64,000 bases of DNA from Fasciolopsis buskii (GCA_008360955.1 LUCM01007726.1:58864-122863); one strand, 5' to 3'. Positions 23,801 to 38,360 are shown, counted from the first letter of the stretch. Translations and numbers: made by a program. Notes: a model not told the origin generated them from the letters alone.

Positions 23801-26800
23801 ACTTGGAGTTTGAGGCAAAACAGATTGATACTAGTGCTATTCCGGCCACGAATACCAATTAATACCGAACAAGAATAAAACTTTTCCGACAGGATAGTAA
23901 AGGGTTGGTTTGCGTGGCTAGGGGTATCGGTCTTGAAACTGATCGTGTGCTCCGAGGTGATTCTTTTATCTCATCCATAGCTTACTTAACGTAAACCTTG
24001 AATCGTCCTTTTGGTAATTATAAAAACCGATTAAGTTTACGCTGAAGCCTTTGCTAACTGTGATTTGTTTTATCATGATCGCATTTATCCCTTGGTACCA
24101 AACAACTAAAAGAGACAGATAGGAGGACATAAGTTTAGAGTGAATCACTGGAGTGGTTCGCGTGCAGCTTATATCTCGGCAGAGCACGAAAATAAAACAA
24201 CTCATCGTTTCCTTGCATCATTCTTCGTTTGTTTTAGAAGAAGTCGAGATTATCGGTTAATAGCGAAAACTTGGAATTTCTGAGTGATCAATAGCTGTCA
24301 TTTTTGTGAATAGTTTTCAAATAAACAACAACGCACGAAGTTATCTAGCCAATAGTTAAACCTCAGGTGATAAATCTCAAGGCTGAGAATTTACAAGATT
24401 CCTAAATATTGATGCTTACTCCGACAATACAAATTGAAAAAACTAAACGTCTTTGAAAAACGTCTAAACAACCGTACTTGTATATTTACCTTCGACAAAA
24501 CATTATAATGCAAATGACAAGAAATACCGTTGCGTTATGGCGCTTTTAAATCAGCCAGCAAGTTCAGGTCACGGTCACTAACACATTTACAGGTGACCAC
24601 TTGGACGCTTTTTCCAAACTCAGAGACTTTTCCAATTTGTTCAGTCTGAAGATTTACAATTTGAATCGCTTATTTAAAACATATGGGAGGTACATTTCAA
24701 AAACATTCTGGATAGAATTTTTAGATCAATGAAGCATTCTGTCCACTGCGAGATTTCCGATTTCGCTTATTAGTTTGCTGTTTCACATCCGTGTATTGGT
24801 AGTACGCCCTGATTACTTCTTGAGTGTTTTTATTATCCATCTATCGTTGGCACCATATCTGTATTGCTTAGACAATCACTTTAACACCCTACTTTCTTGT
24901 ATCAAACAGGATTCTGGAAATGCCATCCCGAGTTGTTCACTTTGATCTGACTGCTCGGTCAAACTGACGCTCACGTGCTCACTCAAATCTCACTTCCGTG
25001 ATGGATGTTCGTTTGGTAAACTACGAAACGTCAAGGGCATTTTCTGGGCAAACGTGACGGTCTATATCATATTGTGCACGCAACAGATGAATTTATTCGG
25101 TCATTTTGCTCAAATTTCCCACCCGGAAGTAAGGCAGTGAAAGATATACACTGACGATGAAATATCGGTCTTCTTTTCGTTCATCATTTCCGTTTGTTCA
25201 GATCTTCATGCATCTCGAATTTTATGGGGCGAGCACATTCTTGAGGTTCCCACCACCCGCCGAATTTTTATGCCTTTGATTAATGATCCAAGCTCCTGCG
25301 TAAGACTGCGCACTGTTTAATGCCGTATGCATCCGTTTGTGTGCATGTGTATTAAAACGTCTTGAGATGGATCATCCGTCAAAGTATGCATGAGGATCTA
25401 TAGCAACAGTTAAATTATTTATTCCATACTCGTCTCGAAAGCCACTGCTTGCTAACTACTCGAGTCGCCTTCAAAGCAGCATATTCTGGATGATTTGCCG
25501 GATGGAGAGCCACTAGTGAGGGTGGAGAAACTACTGGCGAACATTTAATGGTAAACGCATTTTTGTGTTGACGTTAAAAAATATCAAGGCAACAATTTAT
25601 TCGTATTTTTTGCAGTTGATTCAGTTTGAATCGATTACTGAAGGACATATCAAATATAGAACCAATAAGAATAAAATTCACAGTGACCTGTCCCACCGTC
25701 ATTTCCAATGTGGAATGATTATCTTTGAGTAACCAAACACGAATTAAAAGCCTACCTTTCGTGACGCTCCATCTTCTTTACCTATATTAGCTTACATATA
25801 AGTAAATCATAAATTTAAAGCATGATAAAAGATACGACAGTTTTCCTCTGTCTACACCATAGATTACCTTGGAAACCAGTCTGGAATCTGCATTCATACA
25901 ACACTTAGAGAATTCATTTATTCCCAAAATGACATCTTTCTGTTAGCGTACAGAGTGGTTCCTTTATTAAAACCTTTACTGTGAAGATCTGGATAGCCAT
26001 GGAAACACAATTATCCCGAAGGAAAGCTTACCCTTGTATTGTCAGGCCAGTGATTACTTTGAGGACCATGACGGTAATATCGATTTAAATTTATAGAGTT
26101 CTAACAATCATACCAGAAAGTCAACAACATCAAAATTGTGCTTCTTAACAAAAGATTATTTTGTTTGCCATCCGAACTCGTCGTTCATTTTATCTTTTTT
26201 TTCTCGCAGACAAGGCCAATCTGTGCAAAACAGGATTCGCACAGTAACACCGCTTGTCTTTTGTTGTCTCCCACCTGGGCCTTTCCATCTGCCAGTCGTT
26301 AATTGTGCGCCCGGGCGAGTAGGATTCATTCGCGTAAAACTAACTGCTCGGATGCGTGACTTGCTCGGTTCCAGCAAATTTCGACTAACATGAAAAAATC
26401 AAATTGCTGTTAGCGCATAGACCAATGAACCCTTATCATTGACGGATTATGTAGTTCGATTCACATAAGTTCGTCTTTGTTTGGAATTTCGATACCTGTG
26501 CATTTGGACAAACAAGTTGCGAAACGGTGATTCGAAGTATCATCGGTTATCGAATGGAAGACCAAAGTGGCATCCACTTATCATATTCAAAATTTATTGT
26601 GTACTATGAGTTAATAACGTGTACAATAATTTCAACAGTAAAATGCGTGCGACAACTACCTCGTAAATATTTATAATAAGTTTCGGTCGTTATGCACAGA
26701 CACGTGACTATCTTGAATGTCAACTGTAAGCCGTAAACGTCAGTGACGTGAATATGAAATTACATCTGCTTTTATTATCACTTGAGTGATGTAAGGTGAA

Positions 26801-27230
26801 TTACAAACGGTGGCACTGTAATTCTGCTTCACATCTGTTTGTTAAGCTTTTTTCTTCGTTTGGTTTTTGTCGATTTTTCCTGTTGGAGCAATAAACAACC
26901 AAGAATGTGCATTCAAAGTACAAGTGCACCTGATTTCATTTTTTCATGTGTCATGAAGAAGACTTGAACTCCCAAAAAAGTATTTTTGAGATATCGCTTC
27001 AGGCCTTCAAATGTATTCCACGAACACGATTTATTACTGTCAAAGCTAGACAAATACATGGATTGTGTGCTACATATTACAGATGATTCTGACAAATTAA
27101 TGACGGGTATGATGGGATAAATAATTCACCTTTGAGAACGAGGGAAAGGTAAATTATCGGAATCAAGAAGCAAACTGTCAGAATTTTAAATACAACTAAA
27201 GTTTAAAAAATTCATCACCAAGTCACTTTG
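18945..27230. other. No gene recognised; AT-rich tracts
   Basis: Apart from the (AT)n at 20.8 kb and a TATATAAA-type patch at 23,138-23,165, no repeat or domain was recognised. A short patch at 26,210-26,380 is richer in GC and open on both strands, but the translation is not familiar. Confidence 0.45.
20814..20845. repeat. (AT)n microsatellite
   Basis: An uninterrupted run of about 16 AT dinucleotides in otherwise unremarkable sequence. It is prone to length variation and to assembly error. Confidence 0.95.
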
Positions 27231-27479
27231 CAAAAGCTGACTCCATGTGGCTCCTGAGCGCCAACTCATCACGATTACGACCGATGTACCTCCTAGACCG
27301 ACGCTTCACCGACGTATTCTGCTTATCGCGGTTCTGCGCATTAGATATTCGAACCAATACACAATGTGTTATGTGCCTACTGTGCATACGATTTTCTTGT
27401 ATTTGTAGAGATTTGCATTTTCCCGTGAATGTGGAATCGTTACTAGCATACGTTTAACTGATCGAGACGACAAGTTCGT

Positions 27480-28020
27480 TGGTCTATGCTTGGTTGACAA
27501 TGATATCAAAGTTTAAATCTCCGTGACTGAACTGAAGAAACTAATTCCCAATCACAATGCCTCTATACGACAAGATATAATGCACAAGGACAGATGGAAT
27601 AGTCTTGGGGCCAGTGCTTGGACCTGAAATTGCAAAGATATTCTTGGTCGACCTAGAACATGGACGGCTGCGGACCACGATACCCAGTGCAGATTTGCAA
27701 TTGAGACTTGCAGATGAAACTTTCGTAATTTGCAATATTGTGAGATACCGGGCAAGTTACCTTGTGCATTTAACACTGTACCTACGACAACACGTTCACG
27801 ATCCGGTTGGAGAATGAACATTTGCTAGTGTCCCTGGATTTAGATAGGCCTGCACCCAGTGGAAAACGGCCGCACACGAATGAATGCATTTTGCTAATGT
27901 ACTTGAGCAGAATAACGCAAATACTTCTTTGGTTTTGTCGCTTTCTGGTACAAGAGGACTTTAACCAGGAGCTTTGTATACATATTGAGAAAGATTTAGA
28001 GTTCCGAATTATCCCGTAGT
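27480..28020 (+). pseudogene. Second Penelope-like RT fragment, old and divergent
   Basis: Plus-strand translation shows RTDGIVLGPVLGPEIAKIFL followed by DLEHGRL (27,586-27,668), which aligns with the DGVAMGSPLGPLLADIFMAKLEHGPL block of the copy at 17-19 kb. Then comes ADETFVICN (27,711-27,737), a decayed form of the YVDD-F-V motif. A shifted frame gives FTIRLENEHLLVSLDLD, the region that follows the palm, and the trail fades by about 28,000. The catalytic YVDD has become LADE. No GIY-YIG domain is found downstream. It differs enough from the first copy to be another family or a much older insertion. Confidence 0.6.
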
Positions 28021-28249
28021 GTGCTGGGCTGTGTAAGGAGAGAGTTAGCGACAAACGGTTATTCGGATGGATGTACTGTTGAAAGGGATGATCAGCCTGG
28101 AGTAGGATTGACAAAGAAGTAAATGCACATAGTAACGCAACGTTTACGGCAAACAAACATTTGTACATGCTAGAACAACACGTGAACTAAATGAACTTGA
28201 TCTACCAAACATGTGCTGCCCGTGGCAAAAACTAGGCCGCTCATTATTC

Positions 28250-31200
28250 AATGGTTCAGGGGTCTGTTAAATTACGTCTCATTCTCTCGTTACATTAGTT
28301 CAAGTGTTATTGCACTGATGAGTAAATCGAATATGCGACCAGACGATTATTCAAGTAATTGGCTGAATAATTTCCAGCTTTTCTTTCCACATTCACTAGA
28401 AGGACAATAATCAACTCACCCCTACAAAGTTGATCAGCACCACAAAACATTGATCCGATACGAACCTTCAATGCAATCCTGGTGCGCAAGATGCAGACAA
28501 AATATTGCTCATGACTGCGAAGTTCATGCCAGATGTACCATTGAAACCAGAATAATGTAGGTAACGAAATATTGTGCAGCCTGCATTGTTGTTTTGACCA
28601 CGAAAGTTGACGCGACGATCCCTGAAACAAGTTTATTTTGGTTTCACTCACTTTGACGCATTCACCTCATCACACCTACCCCTCGGACCCTAAAACTCTA
28701 GTTGTCTATGCAGCATATATTCCCCGGCTGTAGGCAACAGGTGCATAAATTCATCTATTTCAGTCAAAAGCGATCATTTTCTTGCTTTCAACGAGTTCTC
28801 CATTACCTAATGGGTACTCTTCTTGTGCATTAATTCAAGCAGTTGATGCGAAAACAATTTTCCGAGTCCCAGATTATCAAAACGTTTCTTCCTGATAAAA
28901 TTAACAACGTTTGGGTAAGTATCTTAATAAACCTCGATTTTGAGACAGTTACAAAGATTTTTATAATGGTAAAACATTCCGCATCTTGTCATTCTTGTGC
29001 TGTCCTTCACTTGAACGTCCATCGCAAAACAGTCGGGTAGTTTAATCACAAAAAATAAATGGCTCGGATTTTTTCTATAACACACAAGTGTGAATAAAGT
29101 TTGCATGCAATTATTGCTCAACCGAATTTCCGTGTTTGACTGATAATCATTACGTACTTTATAATTTATGCTACCTGAATGAAATGTACTTATGAGTGCC
29201 AGATAAAGCTTAATTGCAGGACAGATTGCATTTGATTATTTGCTTTTACTTCCAAACTTATTATAAATATTCTTATGTGCTCAAGTTCTACCAAACCTGG
29301 ACAACGCTTGTCTCATTTCAGGGTTGCTTGTCCTGCCAACCGAGTTCAACAGTTCCACTGTTTCATTTGCCAAGTACACGCTCCATAAGTATACCATTTT
29401 TCCATACAACTGTGTCGAAAACTGTATCGCTACACTAAATGGTTATTCTCAGTAGGAAAAATTAATATCACTGGCAAAATGCCACAAGCTCATTGGCTAC
29501 TTGAATATTGGCAAACAGTATCGTCGTCTGCTCAGAATTCTTTTGTGGAGATAAAACATTTTGTTCGACAGAATAATTGGCTGAGGTTGTCTGATGTTTT
29601 GGAAACATTTTTTGTGTCGTGCCGAATACCTTCGTTTGTTGAAATCCAGTCAAGTGCACAAGCCTCAAACGAACATGGATTGAGGTTCCCAGAGGCTCCT
29701 CGTCGAATTTGTTAAGTACGGATGATAGGATACCCCATTACCAACTACCATTGGAGCTCTTTTTGTAAATGTCCAGAGGTCGGAATCTTTGAGAATCAAC
29801 GATTTTATTTCCAACGTGCCGAAAGTTTGAAAAAAACAACAAAAAATGAATCTCGAAATAGATTCGTACTGACCGTGCTATTGTAGGACAAGCCGGTTTT
29901 AAGAGACCACATTGGTATATTATATGCTTTTCGATTTTCGTAATTCCTTATACCAAAATCCCAACCAACTGAACAGTACCGAATATTGGAAATAATTTGC
30001 GACACGATAGCGATCCTGTTTAAGTAAACTCCAATCAAATATTCTGAGTCGCAACAATTATTCGATCAATTCACTTGTATCTCCTATTCCAGATTGATCA
30101 TTTGAAAGCGACCTTCAGGCAAAGGAAGAGCTGAATTGGCAGTCAAGCACTTCTACAGAGACATTGTTTTACTGAATCATTTTTGTTGTTGTTGTCGTTG
30201 TAGCTGTTGTTGTTGTTGCTGCTGCTGCTGTAGGGGCATTGCGGCCGCTTATCAATCTGGAAGACCTGGATTTTATTTTGCTAGAATCACATTCAATCAC
30301 CCCGTCTCTAGTCCCCGGCAACCTAAATACCTATCGGTTATCGAAATAACTGGGGGCATAAATGGGCAGTGTTGCTGCATTTGAAACTACTACGTGAACC
30401 AGTGGAGCAGGAGACCACAAAGGAATTACCGGACGGGATGACGGAAGTTCCCCAAATTGTAAGGAATACATTGTGAACAATGTTCGACGATATTTTTGGT
30501 AAACTAATGCATTGAGGTATTCGTGATCCGCGTTATTTCAATGCATTCTATATTGATAAAATTGAACCCAGAGCTTCTATGATAAAATGAACCGCAGCAG
30601 AGTCGTGCAAGCCTCGCCCAATATTAAAACTACCCCTGCATTCTCTGACCTCTATATCTTGCTGCAAAATGAATGACAGCAAAGGTACTCACTAGTGATG
30701 ATCCAAATGTTTCTACACTCACGTTACGTCCATGACATTACAAAAAATATCGAGTCTTTGGAAACAAAAGTGTTTGATATGATCAAACTGCTCCTGTGAT
30801 ACACATTAACCAAGGATAATACAAACAGCACGATAGCGATAACTTTGAAGACTGCTCACTTGATAATTCATATCATGTGTACGGAAACTGAGACTGAGTA
30901 TTGCTATTGTGAAATGATATTCTATTTTCGTTTTTCACAGCAGCAACCACGAATTTTGTCATCTTTCGTCATATGATATCTTGAGGTATACGGCGATCAG
31001 TAGACATGCAAAATCGATGTAGAAAGTCCCATGAATTCGTACAACTGGTTAAACAAACTGCTGTCGTCGGCTTGTGTCAACAGTGTCCGTGGATCCATTT
31101 GGAAACTAAAACTAACATTAGCAAACAAACTCGCTTTTAGGTGCTCCATTTGTCGATCTACAACGTATAGTGTTAAATAACCCGGCCAGGAGCACAGAAG

Positions 31201-34200
31201 AAAACAATTGTTGTTGTCACTAAAGCCGCAAAATTAAAGCTGCTCTGCAAATTGTGAATGCGCGGATGTTTGTGCACAAATCCAATCCTGGATGATGTAA
31301 GTGGAAAAAATTGTTTTCGTCTTATGAAGGTTTGGGTACGAAACCACAGAAGGTTAAAGACACTCAGGAGCAATCGATCGTGTCCAGAAAAACGCCACTA
31401 AAGGGGAACGGATTGACGACGATTATTATGAATGTCATGGTAGGGGTAGGACTTCCTAATTGATCCCCATGGTTATCGTTCTTTTTTCTTTTCTGAATCT
31501 TTAGTCACAGCCTGTTAAGGATTTCCCACAGGTGTCGCTCAGAACTTATCCTTGAACATTGCTCAAATTAAATAGTGCAACTAAATTTTATTCAGTTTGT
31601 GGTAGTAAAGACGTGAACAAACCTCCCCATTGAATAAAACAGAATGCCATAGAAGTAGCACACGTGTTTTCAACAGGACAAATAATAAAACAGGAAATAT
31701 CATGGTCTCACTGAGGAGAAAATATGCAGAATTACATATCAGTAGACTTTTGAACTTATTAAAATTGAGTGATCATTCCGGCGGTTGTCAAGACGAACTG
31801 TATGGATGGATTATCCAAATGGCTGTTACCTGGCTTTTTTCAATAGTTTCACTACTTTATTTCACCAGGAACAGACGTACTACGTACATATTATTCACAA
31901 AACAGTTCTAATCTTGTATCCCTTAATGGAGTGCATTTTTGTGGTCACTGGGATTTGAGTGTTACGTCTACTCTGCTATATAATTGAAGCCATTACAATA
32001 TGGGTGAACCATGCTCTCTGTTGCCACCAACTGCGACGATTCCTCTATTGCTAACCAATGGTAGCAGCTTGTTGGTCGTGCTTAAATCAAGTCATGTGGA
32101 TGGTTTGGTAGGCTAGTTATATTGAAAACTACGGAGGACGGAGCTGTTCTTTGTCTACTTTTGATGTGAAGTATCTATGAGCATATAACAAATCTGATAA
32201 CCTCTACATAATTTTGATTAGACAGTTTCAAATCTTCAGCCATGCTGGTTAGTTGAACTGTTAACGGCAGGCGGCGGTAGAATTCAAATCAAATGACATT
32301 CACTTAGCATTCATGTCCCAAGACTGTGTTCCAGATAATTTGTTCCCATCCTTCTAACAAATAAAAGTAAGAAATTGAGTACAGCTGAACTACTAAACCG
32401 AACTCATATCATCTCTTCCAATTTCACTTTTCGTCTGCGAAATTCGGTTCACGGGCCCTTATTGTTTGGGAAATTTTCGCCCGTCTTCACGAGTAATCAG
32501 TTCGAAACCTTGGATAATGCACAAAGATTTTGAATGAATCAAACGAGTCTGCCCAAGGATAGCTGAACTGCGTCCACGTTACGAGTCACTCCAAAGGGAA
32601 TTCATATGGCCACAAACAACTGCGTTGCCCAGTCACAGAACGTTTCATCGTCACGTTCGGATTTAGTTCCACTTCTTTCGGTTGCTTAACACCTAATATT
32701 CCTTTTCTGGACAGAATCGTATTTTTCGGGAAGGGCATTGAAAGGTGACTTGTAAATGCAGAATTTTCATGCCATTCCTTATCTTGATGCGTTGGTTCAC
32801 AAGTCATCTATAATTCAGCATGTTTACATTAGTTGCAAAACGAAATAACATCAGTAGACACTATGCGCCTGTAAGCATAAGCTTATTTTGACCAATATCT
32901 GAGAAGAATGTGCGAATTTTTCCAACCACAAACTGCTTCAGGCTTTCAATCTATAAAACCGCACTCTAGCAGCCCCAATATTACTTCTGGTCAAGAAATT
33001 TTGGAACGATTTCTCTCAAATTTAGGCTCGTCAGCTGCTGTATAATTGATACCTAGGAGTTGTCTTATTGGCTTCCAAATATCTGCTTCGCTACTTCTAA
33101 ACAAAAAAATCTAACTGCACGTACAACTCCAATTCCGTTCTGAGAAATCTCACGAATGCTTCACAGTTCACAAATTCAACGCACAGGAAAACGTCTGCTA
33201 CGCTAAAATATTTCGACCAGCGCTAAATTTTAGGGCAAATTCTACCACTGCTTTCGATAAATTATTTCGAACAATCTGCGAACCATCGACTTCTGTGTAT
33301 TTTCTGTCGTTTGTGTACGGGATCAACGGTTTGTGTCCCAAGTCTATGTATGGTTTGTGGAACTTGCCAGTGATACTGAATCCCTCATATCCCATCGGCA
33401 TGAGAGTCCCAAAAGTGTGCATCAGAGTTATTTAGTAGTTTGCTTTAGCGTCAGAAACGGGCTTTTGCTAAGCTAATTTCTCTTCCCAAAACACGTACAT
33501 CTTGTACCGAATGACTAAAAACATTCTGATTCTGTTGATATGCTTGTGTTTCATTCATTTGATATTTTAATGAACAAGAAATTATTTGACCATATTTACC
33601 ACTGTGGGCTCAAAAACAAATGCAGAAAAAGCACACGTCAATGCAACTGTTCACAAAGGTAACAATCTTCGTTTCCGGACGAGGCTGAAGGACAAAAAAA
33701 CAGGATGACAATGACCGGAAACATACAAATTAAATGTATCACGTCATCTTGGAGTTCAAACATTTCAGTCGAGTTCAAAACACACACCAGATTGACTAAT
33801 TCAAAATATAGACACACGAACAGAAATGAAATCGCGACAAACGTAGATGGGTCAGATGAATCTATATCTACCACACTAGGGAAATCCATGCCATTTGCCA
33901 TCTCATTCCACGAAACCATAAACTTGTTTTTCTCTCAGTTTTGATAAACATGCATGAATAAAAACAAGTATGATACCCAGTCTATTTGCTAGTCTTTGAG
34001 TAACCATGAAGATGGGATCCACACGAAAGCCAGGGACGAGAAATAAATGGACAATATCACGAAAGTCATACAAACTCCCGTCCTAAGGGCAAGAAGCTGT
34101 CTCAATCAATTCAGAGCACTCCAAACCTGCGGCTTGTGATAGAGATCCTCTGGTATGACGGATTTGTGTGTCCCAGTAATTCTGTAACATGGACCAACGG
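28250..34200. other. No gene recognised
   Basis: Holds the trinucleotide repeat at 30.2 kb. Open frames up to about 114 codons show no domain. A 74-codon minus-strand frame at 33,198-33,422 has a faint resemblance to the spacer of the peptide precursor and is treated under rejected observations. Confidence 0.45.
30182..30233 (+). repeat. (TTG)n/(CTG)n trinucleotide repeat
   Basis: Imperfect TTG repeats pass into four consecutive CTG units followed by TAG. The run creates a spurious Cys-rich reading frame. No gene signal surrounds it. Confidence 0.9.
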
Positions 34201-34210
34201 ACATGTTTAG

Positions 34211-34606
34211 AATTGGGACAACTGCCAAGAGCGACGCAGATGTGGAAAATTACGTAGCAGACATTAGTATTAGGTGGCCAGGTTGGATAGAATGGACCAC
34301 AGATGAATTGCTATCAGCCACTGAACGAGAAGAAATTTAAGTGTTAATGAATCGCAGTCTCCAGCTGGGCATACATTTAGGTATTGTATTTCTAAAGTTT
34401 TATTAGGTTATGATCTTGTCGCTGTTATTTCAGCTGCTTGGTTAGATTGTAGAGGCGCCTCTTATCTTTCTATAGAGGAGACCGAGAGAAATAACAACAT
34501 AAAACAGTCCCTGGGACTTTGGAAGGAAAGACTAAATGGAATGATGAGAGTTTCAGATATAAACGGGGCAAGTAATTCAGTCCGCGGTTTTGGATATTTT
34601 AACTAG
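34211..34606 (+). pseudogene. Two-exon candidate, faint PRMT5-like pattern, one in-frame stop
   Basis: Exon A (34,211-34,380) reads YVADISIRWPGWIEW, then TAA at 34,338-34,340, then VLMNRSLQLGIHL, and ends at TTTAG|GTATTG. A 53-base intron with acceptor GCTGTTATTTCAG follows. Exon B (34,434-34,606) joins in phase and reads AAWLDCRGASYLSIEETE…LWKERL, ending in TAG. Spacing of W-I, N, L-G and L-W recalls the N-terminal TIM-barrel of PRMT5 (VGKLSPWI … LGLPA … FW), but identities are few. If the start is the ATG at 34,346, it is instead a small uninterrupted gene. Confidence 0.22.
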
Positions 34607-34799
34607 CGACATTTGTTTATATCGGTCAGGTAGGATATGCGTTCATTTCAGTTCCTGTGAATAAGGGCTAAGTGAAACCAGTTGTCGCCACTTTGAGCAG
34701 ACTTGCCAGAATCCATAACAATATACCAGAACAATTGTATGCAACTGTGGCTCACATCACATTAGTGAGGGTCAGGGTAAAGGTAAAACCGGCCGTTGC

Positions 34800-37700
34800 T
34801 CTGTACAAAATCGAAGAGTTTGAGGAACATTTATCTAAATGAAATTGGTTGGCTCCGGGTTGGTGAAGTATGCAATCATTTGCGTTTGTCTGAACTTTTC
34901 CTAACGGTGCTTAAACTGCAGTCAACTGAGGAAATCATTTAGGTCAAAAATTGCTTATCAATCTTAGATAACTGGTTTCATAAAATAGGAACGACGCCTT
35001 ATGAAAATGTGGTCACGGTCATTTTTTTGGATAACATTAGAGTACCAATTAGTTTAGTCTCTTGATCAAGAAATTACTCGTTATCAGAATCACTTGAGCT
35101 AAAAATTACGACGGTTTTCATTAATCGCACAATTACTTAGAACAAGATTGTGCAAGCATATTCGTCCACTCAGCCTACTATGCTTTTTTATTGTACTATG
35201 CCAGCACGGCAAGTATTTGGCGAAAAGAATTGTCCTACTTGGAGGGGTTTGTCATTTTTCCATTTGGAGAGCCTACGTTGGAGCATTGTCACTTGTGGTT
35301 AACTACACGGGATTGGTAATGAAAACAAATCAGTGAGGGAAACTTCTCACCAGTTAAATGTTTGAATTGGCCACAGCTGGACCATCTGCTATGTGTGCAA
35401 TTCTTTGATGAAGCTTATTACGAACATGCAATGGATTCACTTGAGCTAAATTATTGTATGCGAGTCATGATCAAATGCTTACACATCGATTTTCTTGCCC
35501 ATTCATCAAGGTGGTGTTCTTAAGGAATTCAAAATTACTGTCAACAAAAATTTTTCATTTAATAAAACTGAATACTTTGTTTGTCGTTAATAAAACATTC
35601 GAAAACCCTATAACCTTTAATAATAACATATTGGGTCTTATTACGAGACGGGTCATCACGGCGTAACCAAAATACAAAGTACACTATGCACACCAAGGAC
35701 CGGTTGAGTAGGTGTTCTGGAAAAAAATGACGAATCAAGTGTGAATTAACGTTTGTATGATTTATTGGTAATTGTATGGTTGTCCGGGGAAATATGAATT
35801 TAGCAATTTTCCAATTGTGGCTTTAAAAGTGTCTGTTAAACCATTCCCATCGTTTGAAAACACTCCAGTACGGCTGTTCAGTCCTTGTCGAAATGTATTG
35901 CCAGTGCGTATTAGTCACGTCTCAAAAACCGGATCAAACCACAAATGAAAATTACCATCAAAAAGGGGTTTAGAAATGAAGCCTACCGGACTTGTCACTG
36001 GTGGATAGATTAGGACTAACACTATGATAGGATTCCGTTCAGTGTTAACCAATTTACAACATTCAAGCAACCATAATGCTATTGTTATTGTAATTATGCC
36101 GAGGCTACTGGATTAGAAGCAACGGGTTTATCTGTAGTGATTTAGCTTATGAATCCACCCAGTGTGTTTCCGGCTTGCACAGATGGGACTACATAGCAAG
36201 GATTCAAATTGGTGAATTGTGTAGTGATCCACAATTAGAAAACGTCGGAAAGCTGACTTGTAGACAAAGATAGTCAAAGACTCATTGAATTATCCCCGAA
36301 TTGTATATTTGTCCTATTAAATCCGTAATTAACATTCTTCTTCTAATAGAAACATCTTAAGGAGCAGAAGGTCGCCTCGCAGGATCAGTCAATTCCTGAT
36401 TACGTGGACCATCGTTTTCTTATTGAAGAGCCACTTCGAAATAAAATTTGTTTCTAATCGTGCAATACAAATAGGCAAACGCGTGGACTCATCCGTCAAA
36501 TCAAAAAGAAGAAACTAACCAATTCAAAAGAAAGCAATAAAATAATCCCAGCATCCTTTTAAAACGAGATTTTGCTTGAACATTGAATCCAAGTTCATTT
36601 TTGAAAATGGCTGCCATAATAAGTCTGGAACGAAATCGAATAAGTCGAAATCCTTTTGGCTTCATATATATTTTAGGCGAGTATTTCCAGGTATTCAAAA
36701 CGATCATTACAAACCAACACTAAGAAACGCCGAGGGAAATTGCTTAATACTGTGAGTCGCGAAGGCATAATATGTCCATGTACGGTTTGCAAAGGTATGC
36801 GGATGAAGAAAATCGAAATAGTTCGGCAAACCGTGAAAGCGAATCATTCTCGTGTAACTTTCTGAGTCTACTAATTACGTAACGACTTAGGCAGGAAAAA
36901 AGCCTAGCTTGTAAGTGTTCTTTGTGAATCGCCAGTACAAGAATCCTGCATGCTAATCACTTTGAAATAGCAATGAGCTATTTTGAAAATTGGGTTTGAG
37001 TATCACCGGGACCCAGTGGCGTGGATGTGTAGTTAGTGTCGAGGCAGTCATGAAGAGTGATTGATCACCTACATATTCCTGCGTGAATTTAGAAACTTCT
37101 TTTGTCATCATGTCCGCAAAACGCGGAGCAATGAACGATATTTATCGCAAGGAGTTCAATGCCTTGCTGAGATTCTAATTATATACACCAGGAGAGTAGA
37201 TCTACGTCAGCCGGGATGTGAATGGTCATTGTACTCACCATAGTTTTGATCAGTCTGCCCGCTCATTTTCTCTCTCATTTATATGCCCCTGAAACACTCC
37301 CGAAAAGTTGAATGAATAACGTTGGCAACATTCCTTCCTGTTTTCAACTGCGAATTTCTCTATCGGTTCGTCCATTCCTTTTCTCATATGAGACAGATTT
37401 CACTGCTGTGCCTTGTTATCTGCTTTCTGGGGTTGGGTTTATTCGAAATATTTAAGTGTAACGGGTTTCGCATCACAATCCAATTTGTCATTCTAAAAAT
37501 AAAAAATGGAGATTAAGAAACTGTAAAGGTCGACTCGCGAAATCAAACCCTTGCAGTCGATTTGGTTTTTGGGCTTTGGAGTTTCTTGCCATTGGAACTG
37601 AATTCTAAAGGATAGGGACTGTGAATCCCTCATAGAGCTGGTAACGAACTTGAGAACATTCCAACCGAATTGTCAATCCAGCTATTGGTGATAGACTTCA

Positions 37701-38360
37701 TCATTAGTTTATTTTTTGAGTAAGGACGCCCTAGGACGCAATCCATCTGTCGGTTGGTTTTGCTAGGCACAATATTTTGTCCCACTTGGTCTAACATGAC
37801 ATTGTGAGTGTGCGCAATATGCTACTGAATCACATGTCTAGATCATCCAAATGATATTGTAACTCCATCGCAGATGGGTCTCAATGAGTTTTGATTTACC
37901 AGTTAACTTTGAAAAACCCGTTCCATTCCAGAAGTCAAACAATCCTTAACGGAAATTAGCAAACAAATGCATGATTTTTTATGCGATTCCTGAGAGCCTA
38001 ATATTTCATGCAGTTTTTTGGCTCCCATTGATGTCTGCTACCATTCCTTAGGAAGACTAACGTTTGGCAGAGACCAGTCAACTAACCAATTACAATGGAA
38101 GATTTTCATGAAGGTACAGACTATGCTGACCACACTTAACGGTTTATTTCCGAAAGACAAAATTTTCCCGTGTTTCTAGTGACGGGTTTGAAGGTTACAG
38201 TGGGAGAAGGGATCACAGTATTTTCGCACGGTGGGTACATTTGGCCTTGACGACAAGGTGTGACTGATGACATATGCAATGGATGATTTGCACCTGAGCA
38301 TTTCGACCAATTCACGTGGTTTTGTTGCTCAGTTACCCGAAATGGTCTTTGCTTAAAAAT
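34800..38360. other. No gene recognised
   Basis: No convincing exon, element or RNA gene. The sequence next to the Gypsy remnant (about 38,370-38,590) is probably the decayed C-terminal tail of that element. Confidence 0.45.

Noticed and set aside
28310..28335. CTGATGAGTAAATCGAA next to the second Penelope-like fragment, considered as a hammerhead core.
   Set aside because: CTGATGAG is present but there is no paired stem II and no GAAA box at the required distance.
30136..30384. A frame with a long Cys run.
   Set aside because: It is produced entirely by the TTG/CTG repeat and has no other coding signal.
33198..33422. A 74-codon minus-strand frame with MGYEG and a Y/P-rich run, faintly like the GYEG spacer of the LRL-amide precursor.
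   Set aside because: No signal peptide, no dibasic site before an amidation Gly in the right place, a stop just upstream and no acceptor; similarity covers too few residues.
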